Notes: a model not told the origin generated them from the letters alone. Shown: positions 1 through 6,989, counted from the stretch's first letter. The stretch is DNA of 9,498 nucleotides from Microcaldota archaeon (GCA_021792115.1 JAJYVI010000034.1:1-9498), one strand, 5' to 3'. Program-made: numbers and translations.

Positions 1-1
1 T

Positions 2-1021
2 TTTACAATAATCGATGCACCTGGTCACAAGGACTTCGTAAAGAATATGATAACAGGAGCATCTCAGGCAGATGCAGCAGTTTTGGTTGTTAGTTCTGTT
101 GATGGAATACAGGCCCAGACAAGAGAACATGCAATACTTGCAAGCGTTCTTGGAATCAAACAGCTGATAGTAGGAGTCAACAAGATGGATGCTGCAAATT
201 TCTCCCAGGAGAAATATGAGGCTGCAAAGAAGTCTGTTACAGAACTATTGAAGACACTTGGATTCAAGACAGATGCAGTCCCCTTCATACCTTATTCAGC
301 ACTTGAAGGAAGCAATGTTTCAAAGAAACCGGAGAAGATGCCATGGTACAACGGTCCTACCTTGCTCGAATCACTGGATAACCTTATCGTACCTGAAAAA
401 CCTATAGACAAGCCTCTAAGGCTGCCTATACAAGATGTATTCAGCATTTCAGGATTTGGAACAGTGCCTGTAGGTAGAGTCGAAACAGGAGTAATGAAGC
501 CAGGAGACCAGGTAATAATCATGCCAAGCGGCATAAAGACAGAAATCAAGAGCATTGAAATGCACAAGAAGCAGCTGACAAAGGCAGAACCTGGGGACAA
601 CGTCGGATTCAACATCAAGAACGTAGACAAGAAAGATATAAAAAGAGGAGATGTTATTGGACCTGTAAGCAATCCTCCGTCAGTCATAAGTGACTTCACT
701 GCGCAGGTAATAGTGTTGCACCATCAGAACGTGATTGCAAAGGGATACACACCTGTTTTCCACATACACACTGCACAAATAGCATGCGTATTTGAGGAAA
801 TCCTTGAAAAGAAGGATCCAAAGACAGGCCAAACTCTTGAAAAGAACCCTGCAACAATAAAGACAGGAGATATTGCAATAATAAAGATAAGACCTACAAA
901 GCCAATAGTCGCTGAAAAGTTCTCAGAATTCCCGCAACTCGGAAGATTTGCAATAAGGGATATGGGAGAGACAATAGGAGCAGGAGTAATTCTAGAGATA
1001 ACAAAGAAGCAGGTCGGCTAA
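2..1021 (+). CDS. tuf: Translation elongation factor 1-alpha (EF-Tu homologue), 5' end cut by window
   Basis: This GTPase delivers aminoacyl-tRNA to the ribosomal A site in the cytoplasm. The frame is open from base 2, so 339 residues are visible. It begins FTIIDAPGHKDF, which contains the G3 motif DAPGH. About 85-90 N-terminal residues, with the G1 P-loop and switch I, lie left of the window. The G4 motif NKMD sits at about visible residue 61, and the G5-like SALEGSNV follows near residue 100. The EF-1alpha-type insert KKPEKMPWYNGPTLLE comes next. Domain II starts near KPLRLPIQDVFSISGFGTV with VGRVETG, and domain III near FTAQVIVL with the HTAQIACVF strand and the C-terminal FAIRDMGETIGAGVI. 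These features identify the archaeal/eukaryotic EF-1alpha branch rather than bacterial EF-Tu. The ATG at 47 is internal, not the start. The next gene begins 74 nt downstream, with no clear terminator between. Confidence 0.97.
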   Translation, partial: FTIIDAPGHKDFVKNMITGASQADAAVLVVSSVDGIQAQTREHAILASVLGIKQLIVGVNKMDAANFSQEKYEAAKKSVTELLKTLGFKTDAVPFIPYSALEGSNVSKKPEKMPWYNGPTLLESLDNLIVPEKPIDKPLRLPIQDVFSISGFGTVPVGRVETGVMKPGDQVIIMPSGIKTEIKSIEMHKKQLTKAEPGDNVGFNIKNVDKKDIKRGDVIGPVSNPPSVISDFTAQVIVLHHQNVIAKGYTPVFHIHTAQIACVFEEILEKKDPKTGQTLEKNPATIKTGDIAIIKIRPTKPIVAEKFSEFPQLGRFAIRDMGETIGAGVILEITKKQVG

Positions 1022-1095
1022 AGTCCGACTGTTTCTGCAGCTCTACAGTCTCTTGCAAAGTAAAATCTAATAATACAATAGTGATTGGTGTTTGA

Positions 1096-1563
1096 ATGGC
1101 TATAGAAAGACAGATTAGTCTTTTTAATGACCATGAAATCAATGAACTGTTGGAATCTGTTAAGAGCAAACTCTTAAAGTCTCAAAAAATGAAAGTGCAG
1201 TCTGTGTATCCTGGCTTAGAAAGCCAAAGGATACTTGAAAAAGCTTTAAAAAATTATTCGAAAAAAGAGAACATTCAAAAAATAAGAAACACAGTCAATA
1301 GGGAAATAGAAACAATTGTTTATTCCTTCCCTGACAACAAGCAAATTGTTTTGCATAGCAAAAAAGATGAGCCTGTTGAGGAAGAAGGCATTGGCGTTCT
1401 GCTATATAAATTGAAAAAAAAGCTTATAACTGAAAAAACAATGCCTGAAACAATAACACATGAGGTAACAACCAAATACAAATACCCCAGCAACAAAGAG
1501 ATTATTAAAGCAGTACTGCGCACATATGATGAAGAACTGCAGAGCGCAGAAGATAAGAAATAA
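1096..1563 (+). CDS. Unrecognised 155-aa charged protein between EF-1alpha and uS10
   Basis: I do not recognise this family. The protein is 155 residues, very rich in Lys and Glu, with no signal peptide, membrane helix or cysteine. The N-terminal half (about 1-80) is predicted by eye to be helical, with the heptad-like run HEINELLESVKSKLLKSQK and a basic stretch KNYSKKENIQKIRN. The middle contains a likely beta hairpin around ETIVYSFPDNKQIVLHSK. The C-terminal part, from GIGVLLYKLKKKL onward, ends in a helix EIIKAVLRTYDEELQSAE. The ATG at 1096 is preceded by GTGAT (1081-1085) and GGTG (1087-1090), partial matches to an archaeal ribosome binding site. Spacing suggests co-transcription with EF-1alpha. 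Its place in a translation-gene neighbourhood hints at a ribosome- or RNA-linked role, but that is context only. Codon use resembles its neighbours. Confidence 0.8.
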   Translation: MAIERQISLFNDHEINELLESVKSKLLKSQKMKVQSVYPGLESQRILEKALKNYSKKENIQKIRNTVNREIETIVYSFPDNKQIVLHSKKDEPVEEEGIGVLLYKLKKKLITEKTMPETITHEVTTKYKYPSNKEIIKAVLRTYDEELQSAEDKK

Positions 1564-1672
1564 AAGTATAACTGCTATAGATATAGGTATATGGTAAAAA
1601 TAGCAAAGTATTTAAACAAGATAAATAAAATATAAAAGCTATAAAATAAATCAAAACAAAGGATAAATAATG

Positions 1673-1680
1673 TTTATAAA
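1673..1680 (+). promoter_or_regulatory. TATA box for uS10 gene
   Basis: TTTATAAA lies 28-35 nt before the uS10 ATG at 1708. An archaeal TATA box sets transcription about 25-27 nt downstream, so the message would start near 1704 and be almost leaderless. The 144 nt between the previous gene and uS10 are extremely AT-rich. Confidence 0.6.
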
Positions 1681-1707
1681 TTTGAGTTTAATTTTATTTA
1701 ATTTAAG

Positions 1708-2022
1708 ATGATTATAATGCCGACAGCCGCAATAAAACTTGTAAGCACAAATCCAGAAGATATAGACGCAATCTCAAAGAATATTAAGTCGATCGCAGAG
1801 ACACTGAGCATAAAAGTAAAAGGTCCTGTGCCTCTACCAGTACATAAGATTGTACAGACTACAAGGAAAACCCCATGCGCGAACGGAAGCCACACATTTG
1901 AGAAGTGGGAGATGAGAGTGCATAAGAGACTTCTCTATGTAGACAGCAACGAGCAAGTACTTAGGCAAATTATGAGGATACAAGTACCGGACACAGTGCA
2001 GATCGAAATAAGCTTAAGCTAA
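1708..2022 (+). CDS. rpsJ: Small ribosomal subunit protein uS10
   Basis: This is ribosomal protein S10 of the 30S subunit head. The reading frame gives 104 residues from ATG 1708, or 101 from ATG 1717. Both fit the usual archaeal length of about 100. The sequence carries family hallmarks: AAIKLVSTNPEDIDAI at the start of the first strand and helix, then GPVPLPVHKIVQTTRKTPCANGS forming the conserved loop that reaches into the 30S head. HTFEKWEMRVHKRLLYVD and the C-terminal strand VPDTVQIEISLS follow. The PLP-x4-VxTTRKTPxxxGS pattern is the archaeal/eukaryotic form. A TATA box at 1673-1680 implies an independent, nearly leaderless transcript. In many archaea uS10 directly follows EF-1alpha; here one gene separates them. 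A long T-rich tract starting 114 nt downstream probably ends the transcript. Confidence 0.95.
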   Translation: MIIMPTAAIKLVSTNPEDIDAISKNIKSIAETLSIKVKGPVPLPVHKIVQTTRKTPCANGSHTFEKWEMRVHKRLLYVDSNEQVLRQIMRIQVPDTVQIEISLS

Positions 2023-2135
2023 ATAGCTAAAATTAAAGCAAGTTTAATGCAATAATGAAACTAAAACTATGCTTTTGGAAAGGCTCATCATACAAAACTG
2101 CAAAACTTAAAATGCAATCACATATCATATTCCAT

Positions 2136-2190
2136 TCTTTTCTTTTTTCCTTTTTTTTATTTTTTTATTTATATTATTTTACTATTTTTC
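2136..2190 (+). terminator. T-rich transcription terminator tract downstream of uS10
   Basis: About 55 nt consist almost only of T with some C and A, including runs of six to eight T. Archaeal RNA polymerase stops at oligo-T on the non-template strand without needing a hairpin. This tract therefore likely ends the uS10 transcript, although it lies 114 nt after the stop codon. Confidence 0.55.
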
Positions 2191-2389
2191 TTATCCTTGA
2201 CTTTTACGGGTAAACCTAGAACATATTGGTTTAGTGCTTAGTGTATACGCTCACATTCGTCAAAAATGTAGCAAAGACCTTGCATTAGAACAAAACCTTT
2301 ATTTTAGCTTTGCTTTTTTAGTTCTTAAATTTGACTACTTTATGGACAACCATGCCCCACTTAAGAAAAATAACAGGGTATCCAAAAGA

Positions 2390-2397
2390 TATAAATA
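2390..2397 (+). promoter_or_regulatory. TATA box for gene at 2432
   Basis: TATAAATA centred near 2393 predicts a transcript start at about 2420, just before the AGGGGTTG that precedes ATG 2432. The leader would be about 12 nt. Confidence 0.5.
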
Positions 2398-2431
2398 GTG
2401 GAAACTACATATATATAATTAGGGGTTGCAT

Positions 2432-2761
2432 ATGGCTGTAGTAAACAAAAAAATAATAGCTATAAAGAATAAATTGAAAAAGTACTACCAATATATGGGC
2501 TGGGGCAGCATAGACAAAGACAGGCAGGACTATGTTTATTATGAAATGGCTGCAAAAATGGCAAAAGAGTATAAGATGGGGCGTAATTTTGTTCTGGAGG
2601 CAGCTGAAAAAGCATTTGCAGCATCAATGAAAAAAGGGAATTATATGTCAGCAATAAACATAGCAATAGAATATGCAGTTTTCGATAATCATATTGTACT
2701 AAATTATCCCCAGCAAAAGGCCGAAATGATTTCTAGGCACCAAATAGTCCTAATACAATAA
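2432..2761 (+). CDS. Unrecognised 109-aa all-helical protein
   Basis: I do not recognise this family. From ATG 2432 it has 109 residues (MAVVNKKIIAIKNKLKK...). A TTG at 2426 in the same frame would add two residues, but the ATG sits at a better distance from the AGGGG at 2421-2425. The protein is basic, lacks membrane segments and appears fully helical. A first basic helix holds KIIAIKNKLKKYYQYMGW. Later come DYVYYEMAAKMAKEYKMGRNFVLEAAEKAFAAS and GNYMSAINIAIEYAVF, whose Ala spacing and Gly turn resemble a TPR-like helical hairpin; no repeat count can be proven. It stands alone with its own TATA box, and a hairpin at 2764-2820 follows directly after the stop. It could be a small scaffold or nucleic-acid-associated protein; function is unknown. 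Confidence 0.7.
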   Translation: MAVVNKKIIAIKNKLKKYYQYMGWGSIDKDRQDYVYYEMAAKMAKEYKMGRNFVLEAAEKAFAASMKKGNYMSAINIAIEYAVFDNHIVLNYPQQKAEMISRHQIVLIQ

Positions 2762-2763
2762 GT

Positions 2764-2820
2764 GCATGTCTTGTTTGTATTAAGAATTACTTCTACATAG
2801 GAAGAGGTAATCATACATGC
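2764..2820 (+). repeat. Long imperfect stem-loop after gene at 2432
   Basis: Three pairing blocks nest in order. GCATGT (2764-2769) and GTAT (2777-2780) both pair with the continuous ATACATGC (2813-2820). ATTACTTCT (2786-2794) pairs with AGAGGTAAT (2803-2811), with one G-U pair and an 8-nt loop. It begins two bases after the upstream stop codon, so it could stabilise that mRNA's 3' end or act in processing. Confidence 0.45.
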
Positions 2821-2893
2821 TACAGCAAGCATATGCATAGATATTAATTACAATTAAGTTTATTAATTTTATCAGCAAATAGTTTATTGTATT

Positions 2894-3124
2894 AGGTGGT
2901 GGATGGGCAGCTTACCGAAAGGAGGAAGCTCCTCTCATGAGAGCATAAATGGCTTAAGGCCAGGATCCGGAATAGAAACGATACCAATGCTTTGCAAAGC
3001 AATGACACTACGAGCTGCACTGCAGTGGATGAAACGGCCGGGGGAAATGCAATGACCATGCAAGGCATATTGCCGCTCAGTCGAATGCTGCTTAAAACAA
3101 AAAGAGGGCTATGGTCCACCACTT
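2894..3124 (+). ncRNA. rnpB: RNase P RNA (compact archaeal type)
   Basis: This is the catalytic RNA that trims the 5' leader from pre-tRNA. The ends form a 10-bp P1 helix, AGGTGGTGGA (2894-2903) with TCCACCACTT (3115-3124), one pair being G-U. GGAGGAAGCTCC (2921-2932) matches the universal GAGGAAAGUCC core (CR-I, 5' strand of P4). Its AGCTC pairs with GGGCT in the 3' core element AACAAAAAGAGGGCTAT (3096-3112), the CR-V counterpart. Between them, AATAGAAACGATACC (about 2971-2985) resembles the conserved ACAGAAACnnnACC segment. Short hairpins such as TGCTTTGCAAAGCA and GGCATATTGCC supply internal helices. The locus is visibly GC-richer than its flanks. At about 231 nt it is short for archaeal type A RNA, which is commonly near 300 nt or more. 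An AT-rich TATA-like stretch at 2859-2870 is correctly spaced for its promoter. Confidence 0.88.
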
Positions 3125-3344
3125 AATCAAAAGTGTATTTTATATAACAATGCAAATAAAAATTTAGCCCGGATAATGTAATCTTTCTAAATTATATATT
3201 TTGGACGTATTATCGCTAAAAAACAAAAATTTTGGCAATAACTATAAACTTTTAGGCATACAACTAAACACTATAATAATGATAAAGTCATGCCTTATTA
3301 TTTTATAACTTTAGAAATTATGCGAGTTAGATTTATCAAAAGTA

Positions 3345-3352
3345 TTTATAAA
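3345..3352 (+). promoter_or_regulatory. TATA box for RCK/channel cluster
   Basis: TTTATAAA is preceded by the purine-rich TCAAAAG, which fits a BRE element. It predicts a start near 3375 and an 18-nt leader before ATG 3394. It probably drives all three RCK genes, since gaps inside the cluster are 28 nt and an overlap. Confidence 0.6.
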
Positions 3353-3393
3353 GTTCACTAACAACTTATATCATAAATAAATTAAATGATACC

Positions 3394-3831
3394 ATGAAAA
3401 CAAAGTTTTCAGAATTAAAGGATCATGTAATCATCTGCGGATTCGGAATCGTGGGTGAGAAGATTGCAGATATACTGAACGAATATAAAATATCTTTTAT
3501 TGTAATCGAGGTTGATGAAAAAAAAATAGAACAGCTTAAAAAATATGATTACAATTTTATAGAAGGGAGCGCGATGAAGTCAAAGAATCTGAAGGATGCC
3601 AATATAAAAAGCGCAAAAGCAATAGCTGTTGTTATGGATGACGAAGCAAAAAACTTATTTACAGTAATAACTGCAAAGGATCTCAATAAGGATATATTTA
3701 TAGCCACACGCACTAACGATATTCTTATAAAAGATAGGATAATTGAAGCAGGAGCAAATTATGTTGTAATGCCTCAAAAAATCGCTAGCAAAGAGATTAT
3801 AGATGAAATAGTTAAGAACGAAAGTAAATAA
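3394..3831 (+). CDS. Stand-alone RCK (TrkA-N) domain protein
   Basis: This 145-residue protein is a single RCK N-terminal (Rossmann) domain, the nucleotide- or ion-sensing module of K+ channels and Trk/Ktr systems. After a linker-like start (FSELKDHVIICGFGIVGEK) comes an intact GxGxxG motif, GFGIVG at residues 17-22. An acidic residue follows strand 2 (VIEVDEKK), as needed to hold an adenine nucleotide ribose. The later ITAKDLNKDIFIATR and GANYVVMPQKIASKEI complete the fold. There is no membrane segment and no RCK-C domain. The linker LKDHVIICG is the same one that joins pore and RCK in the next two proteins, so it could be a pore-less paralogue or a sensing subunit. No membrane-coding sequence is visible upstream, so it is probably not truncated. 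It is first in the three-gene cluster, with its own TATA box. Confidence 0.92.
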   Translation: MKTKFSELKDHVIICGFGIVGEKIADILNEYKISFIVIEVDEKKIEQLKKYDYNFIEGSAMKSKNLKDANIKSAKAIAVVMDDEAKNLFTVITAKDLNKDIFIATRTNDILIKDRIIEAGANYVVMPQKIASKEIIDEIVKNESK

Positions 3832-3859
3832 TAAATAACTAACCTAACCAGGCGAGAGA

Positions 3860-4660
3860 TTGGTCAAAGTGGATCTTGTAAGTGCTCAGAATGCGTCTAT
3901 TGAGATGCTACTCCTATTTACATTAATAAGTATCTTTATTTTTTTGTTTTCATTCCATGAGCTTACGGCAATAGATCACAATGCATATGCATCGGGATAT
4001 CTTATTCTAACAGCAATGTTTGATGCTGTAGACACTAATGTAGGCGTAATAAATATCACAAACTTGCTTAGTTTTAATTTTCTGGTTGTTTTTACAGTAC
4101 TTATTATGGATGGTATCACAAAGGTGCTGTTAATTGGATTCGTTATGGCAAGTTTTATAGAAGTATTTACTAGCATAGATATAAAGGCAAGGCTACAAGT
4201 GCATGATATTAAAAAACTTAAAAATCATGTTATTATTTGCGGTTATTCTATGTTTAGTGAGCAACTTACGGCCGAGCTTATACAGAAAAAAATAAAGTTT
4301 GTAATTATAGATAAAGATATTATAAAAACAGAAATGTTAAAGGATATGAAATACTTTTCAATAGCAGGCAATTTCTTGTCTGAGGAAATACTTATGGATG
4401 CAGGGATTCTTAATGCGAAGTATATTATTTTTGGCGTGAAGAGCGATTATTCTAATTTACTTGGAGTTATAACTGCAAAAAAAATAAACAAAAATATAAA
4501 TATAATCTCAAGAGCAATGGATGATGCAGCAGTAAGGTATCTAAATGATATAACACCTGGCAAATATTTTATTCCTGAGTATCTTGCAGGCAATGAAATT
4601 GGTTATACCCTACTAGAATTAGAAAATATAAATAATATAAATAGTAATACCAGCAAGTGA
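3860..4660 (+). CDS. Two-TM channel-like protein with RCK domain, non-canonical filter (subunit A)
   Basis: This 266-residue membrane protein is built like a 2TM-RCK K+ channel. TM1 spans about residues 15-35 (MLLLFTLISIFIFLFSF). A loop with a hydrophobic pore-helix-like segment follows (YASGYLILTAMFDAVD). TM2 is about 72-103, then a linker DIKKLKNHVIICGY opens the RCK domain near 117. Hand alignment puts DTNVG where a K+ channel has TVGYG, so the first filter glycine is absent. In the RCK domain GYSMFS replaces GxGxxG, although Asp after strand 2 (VIIDKD) remains. ITAKKINKNINIISR matches its neighbours. The start is TTG 3860, shortly after AGGCGAG (3850-3856), 28 nt after the RCK-only gene; GTG 3869 is an alternative. 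The last bases overlap the next gene. It is likely in the cytoplasmic membrane with the RCK inside; the ion is unknown. Confidence 0.88.
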   Translation: MVKVDLVSAQNASIEMLLLFTLISIFIFLFSFHELTAIDHNAYASGYLILTAMFDAVDTNVGVINITNLLSFNFLVVFTVLIMDGITKVLLIGFVMASFIEVFTSIDIKARLQVHDIKKLKNHVIICGYSMFSEQLTAELIQKKIKFVIIDKDIIKTEMLKDMKYFSIAGNFLSEEILMDAGILNAKYIIFGVKSDYSNLLGVITAKKINKNINIISRAMDDAAVRYLNDITPGKYFIPEYLAGNEIGYTLLELENINNINSNTSK

Positions 4661-4665
4661 AATTA

Positions 4666-5406
4666 ATGGATAATACAAAGTTTGTAAAAATAGATATAAT
4701 TATTTTTTCAATAATAATTTTATTCTTTGTATCGTTAGCCTTATCCCTTTTTGCAGGCCTTGATCTTTATAGAGCTATTATATGGAATATACTTACCTCC
4801 CTTGACATAAGTTTTGATCTGCCTGCGAGATTCTTTGAAACGCCCTATCTTATTATTGCAACTGCAATCAACATGGTCATATTTGCAGGATTAACAGTAG
4901 TTCTTGCAACACTATTTTTTAATTTTCTAAAAAATATCGACATTAAAAGATCATATATGCTTTTAAGAATAAAAAAACTTAAAGATCATATTATAGTAGT
5001 GCCATATAATAATGATTCAAAAGTTATCTTGCAAGAACTTGATGATGCAAATCTAAAATATGTAATAATAGGAGATACGCCGAAAGAAATGAAAGAACTG
5101 TACAAACAAAAAAGGTTATTTATAGCAGGCGCATTTAACTCTGATGAAGTATTTAACCTTGCAGGTATTAAAAAAGCAAAATATCTTATAGTTTACAGTT
5201 ATAAGGATCTTGAAAATATATTAATGATAATAACAGCTAAAACAATAAACCCAAACATAAAAATAATCAGCAGAGTTAATGATGAAGATAACATCCCACA
5301 GATAAGCAGGACAAATGTTAATAAAATAATAATACCTGATATTGCTGCAGGAGAAAAAATAGGGGAGGAAATAATAAATAAGATTTATAGGATTATAGCA
5401 GATTAA
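4666..5406 (+). CDS. Two-TM channel-like protein with degenerate RCK domain (subunit B)
   Basis: This is a paralogue of the preceding gene, 246 residues from ATG 4666. A GTG at 4657, overlapping the upstream stop codon as GTGA, would add three. TM1 is at about residues 8-30 (IIIFSIIILFFVSLALSLF), then the loop YRAIIWNILTSLDISFDLP, TM2 at about 58-90, and an RCK domain from KKLKDHIIVV near 104. Where K+ channels have TVGYG I align DISFD, so neither filter glycine is kept. The nucleotide-binding motif is gone (PYNNDS in place of GxGxxG), and the residue after strand 2 region reads VIIGD. The rest of the fold persists: AGIKKAKYLIVYS, ITAKTINPNIKIISR and a C-terminal AAGEKIGEEI. Overlap with the upstream gene suggests translational coupling and co-assembly. 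It is most easily read as a structural, non-sensing subunit; this is inference. Confidence 0.88.
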   Translation: MDNTKFVKIDIIIFSIIILFFVSLALSLFAGLDLYRAIIWNILTSLDISFDLPARFFETPYLIIATAINMVIFAGLTVVLATLFFNFLKNIDIKRSYMLLRIKKLKDHIIVVPYNNDSKVILQELDDANLKYVIIGDTPKEMKELYKQKRLFIAGAFNSDEVFNLAGIKKAKYLIVYSYKDLENILMIITAKTINPNIKIISRVNDEDNIPQISRTNVNKIIIPDIAAGEKIGEEIINKIYRIIAD

Positions 5407-5534
5407 TAGTTAAGCTCCAAGGCTATTTTTATGACTAATAAGTTAATATTCATGGTGTCAGATTTATCGACTTAGTCTGGCTTTATCACACTATTTTTAA
5501 TATGTTGTCAACAAATTATTACGCTATCGAAAAC

Positions 5535-5542
5535 TTTAAATA
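5535..5542 (+). promoter_or_regulatory. Candidate TATA box for gene at 5643
   Basis: TTTAAATA would start transcription near 5564 and give a leader of about 80 nt. A second candidate, TTTAAATT at 5589-5596, would give a shorter leader of about 26 nt. The sequence does not decide between them. Confidence 0.35.
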
Positions 5543-5642
5543 CTAGAAAATACACTATAATATGTATTGTTAGAGCATTATTAAAGTCTTTAAATTGGGT
5601 TGAAAGCGCATAGCTAATATATGCTGATAGTTGGGTAAAAAA

Positions 5643-6779
5643 ATGGAGGACTATAAAACGCAAAAAAAGGAACATACTGAACCGCAAAACTTGCATACTA
5701 CAGCAATTATTGGAACGCAGGAAAAAGAAGAAAATAAACATATTAGGAAATATAAAATAAAACACATACTATCAAAGGTCAAAATACAACAAATATTGTC
5801 AAAATCATGGTATGCTGTCAAAGCAATTGGGATAGGCATTGTAATAGAAGGGGCATTAACATTGCCTATTTTAGGATATTTTAATGCACATCCAAATTTA
5901 AGAGAAGCAATACATAATGACGAAACAGCAACAGTGATGTCTATAGGGCGCGATGTGGGTTACTTTTCAAATAATCCTACTATAAGGATATTGGGCAATG
6001 AAATAAAATGCAGTAAAAATAATTATATAAACAGTTATAAAATTCCTGCGAGATCCAGACCAGTTCCTACTTATGATACGCAGTATTTTGAAATATTTAG
6101 GCATGACTCAAAAAAAATTGAGTTTATTATACAACCTGGCAGAAATACTTTAAAAACGCCTTCTGCAGAAGCTGAGGGCTATTCAGTACTTGGAAATGTG
6201 CAGACAAATACAGGATACTGGATTCAATTTGGTGTAAAGTATAACACAAATTTTCAAGATAAACAATTTAAAAATGACTTACTTGTAGAAGTTTTTAAAG
6301 TTAAAGGGCATGATTTAGGCACTGCAGTATATTCTCTTAAAGAGCCTATCAAATTAACTGATGAGTTAAAATTTGCGATGGAAATAACTAAACCCGGCCA
6401 AGCGCTTCTCCATGTCAAGGATGAAAGGACTAAAAATACATTAAACGTCCATGTTTTTGACTCAGGCTTAAAATACTTTATAGGCTCTAAAGACCACAAT
6501 GCAAATCCGTCTACGCCAACAAGCATTCTTAGCGAAGAATATATAACAGCCAAAAAACCAGGGCAATTAGCAGAGGCGCCGCCTCTTTACATAGCGTCTT
6601 CAAACAGATTTTCATTAAAAGATTTCCAGGAAGTGTCACGTTTTTTTGATAAGAAACAGACTCATGTATGGGTATATCCTATAGGAAATAATCTGAAACT
6701 GTCTTCAACTTGGTCAACATGGCATATCCGCGGACATAAGGAGTTCGAAAATAACTTTGTAACAACAATAAAAAATTGA
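5643..6779 (+). CDS. Single-pass membrane-anchored protein with large probable external domain
   Basis: I do not recognise this family. From ATG 5643 it has 378 residues; an in-frame TTG at 5631 would add four. Residues 1-56 are hydrophilic and Lys-rich (KYKIKHILSKVKIQQILSK). One hydrophobic helix follows at about 57-80 (YAVKAIGIGIVIEGALTLPILGYF). Basic residues before the helix favour cytoplasmic N-terminus and external C-terminus. The remaining roughly 300 residues contain many short alternating strands (YFEIFRHDSKKIEFIIQPG, GYWIQFGVKYN, ALLHVKDE, LNVHVFDSGLKYFIG), suggesting a beta-sandwich. GYWIQFGVKYN recalls strands of secreted archaeal beta-rich domains, but no catalytic motif can be named. 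Only one cysteine is present. It stands alone between the channel cluster and the paralogue pair. A cell-surface role is plausible by topology alone. Confidence 0.82.
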   Translation: MEDYKTQKKEHTEPQNLHTTAIIGTQEKEENKHIRKYKIKHILSKVKIQQILSKSWYAVKAIGIGIVIEGALTLPILGYFNAHPNLREAIHNDETATVMSIGRDVGYFSNNPTIRILGNEIKCSKNNYINSYKIPARSRPVPTYDTQYFEIFRHDSKKIEFIIQPGRNTLKTPSAEAEGYSVLGNVQTNTGYWIQFGVKYNTNFQDKQFKNDLLVEVFKVKGHDLGTAVYSLKEPIKLTDELKFAMEITKPGQALLHVKDERTKNTLNVHVFDSGLKYFIGSKDHNANPSTPTSILSEEYITAKKPGQLAEAPPLYIASSNRFSLKDFQEVSRFFDKKQTHVWVYPIGNNLKLSSTWSTWHIRGHKEFENNFVTTIKN

Positions 6780-6937
6780 AAAAATCAATTAAAGGTGCTT
6801 TTGTACTTTTAGTACTTTTACTTATAGCTTAATAAAAATTATGCTGTAAACTAATGAAAAGAACACTTTGCTAGCCGTATGTATTCGACTACTAACTAAT
6901 TTTAATGCATATACGGATTAAACCATTGCACATAAAC
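6780..6937. other. Intergenic spacer with small tandem repeat
   Basis: No gene is seen. T-rich runs just after the stop at 6779 may terminate transcription. A 9-nt tandem duplication, GTACTTTTA twice, lies near 6803-6820. CCGTAT and ATACGG at about 6878 and 6911 form a distant inverted pair of uncertain meaning. Confidence 0.35.
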
Positions 6938-6945
6938 TATAAATA
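6938..6945 (+). promoter_or_regulatory. TATA box for gene at 6990
   Basis: TATAAATA is placed so that transcription would begin around 6965-6970, about 20 nt before ATG 6990. The two following genes, 39 and 66 nt apart, may be read from the same promoter. Confidence 0.55.
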
Positions 6946-6989
6946 TCACAATAAATACTAACTAAATATCACATTAAGCAATATAAATT

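Larger units (their letters stand above)
2023..2425. other. 400-nt intergenic region with no gene seen
   Basis: No open frame of convincing length and no tRNA, box C/D or other RNA signature is visible here. The first part (2023-2135) is ordinary AT-rich spacer. A pyrimidine-rich tract, mostly T, occupies 2136-2190. The rest (2191-2389) is of more mixed composition, and I see no structured RNA in it. A TATA box for the next gene stands at 2390-2397. Confidence 0.5.

Noticed and set aside
292..699. Minus-strand open frame of 135 codons inside EF-1alpha
   Set aside because: Shadow of a highly conserved gene on the plus strand.
2191..2389. Small RNA or tRNA gene in the long spacer after uS10
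   Set aside because: No C/D box pair, tRNA A or B box, or stable nested pairing was seen.
2892..3122. Minus-strand open frame of 76 codons
   Set aside because: It coincides exactly with the RNase P RNA, whose helices and core motifs explain the sequence.
3860..5406. Calling the two membrane genes K+ channels
   Set aside because: The TVGYG filter is missing in both, so ion selectivity cannot be assigned from the architecture alone.
6878..6917. Inverted pair CCGTAT/ATACGG as an operator
   Set aside because: Six-base arms with a loop of about 30 nt are too weak, and the pair is not close to the TATA box.
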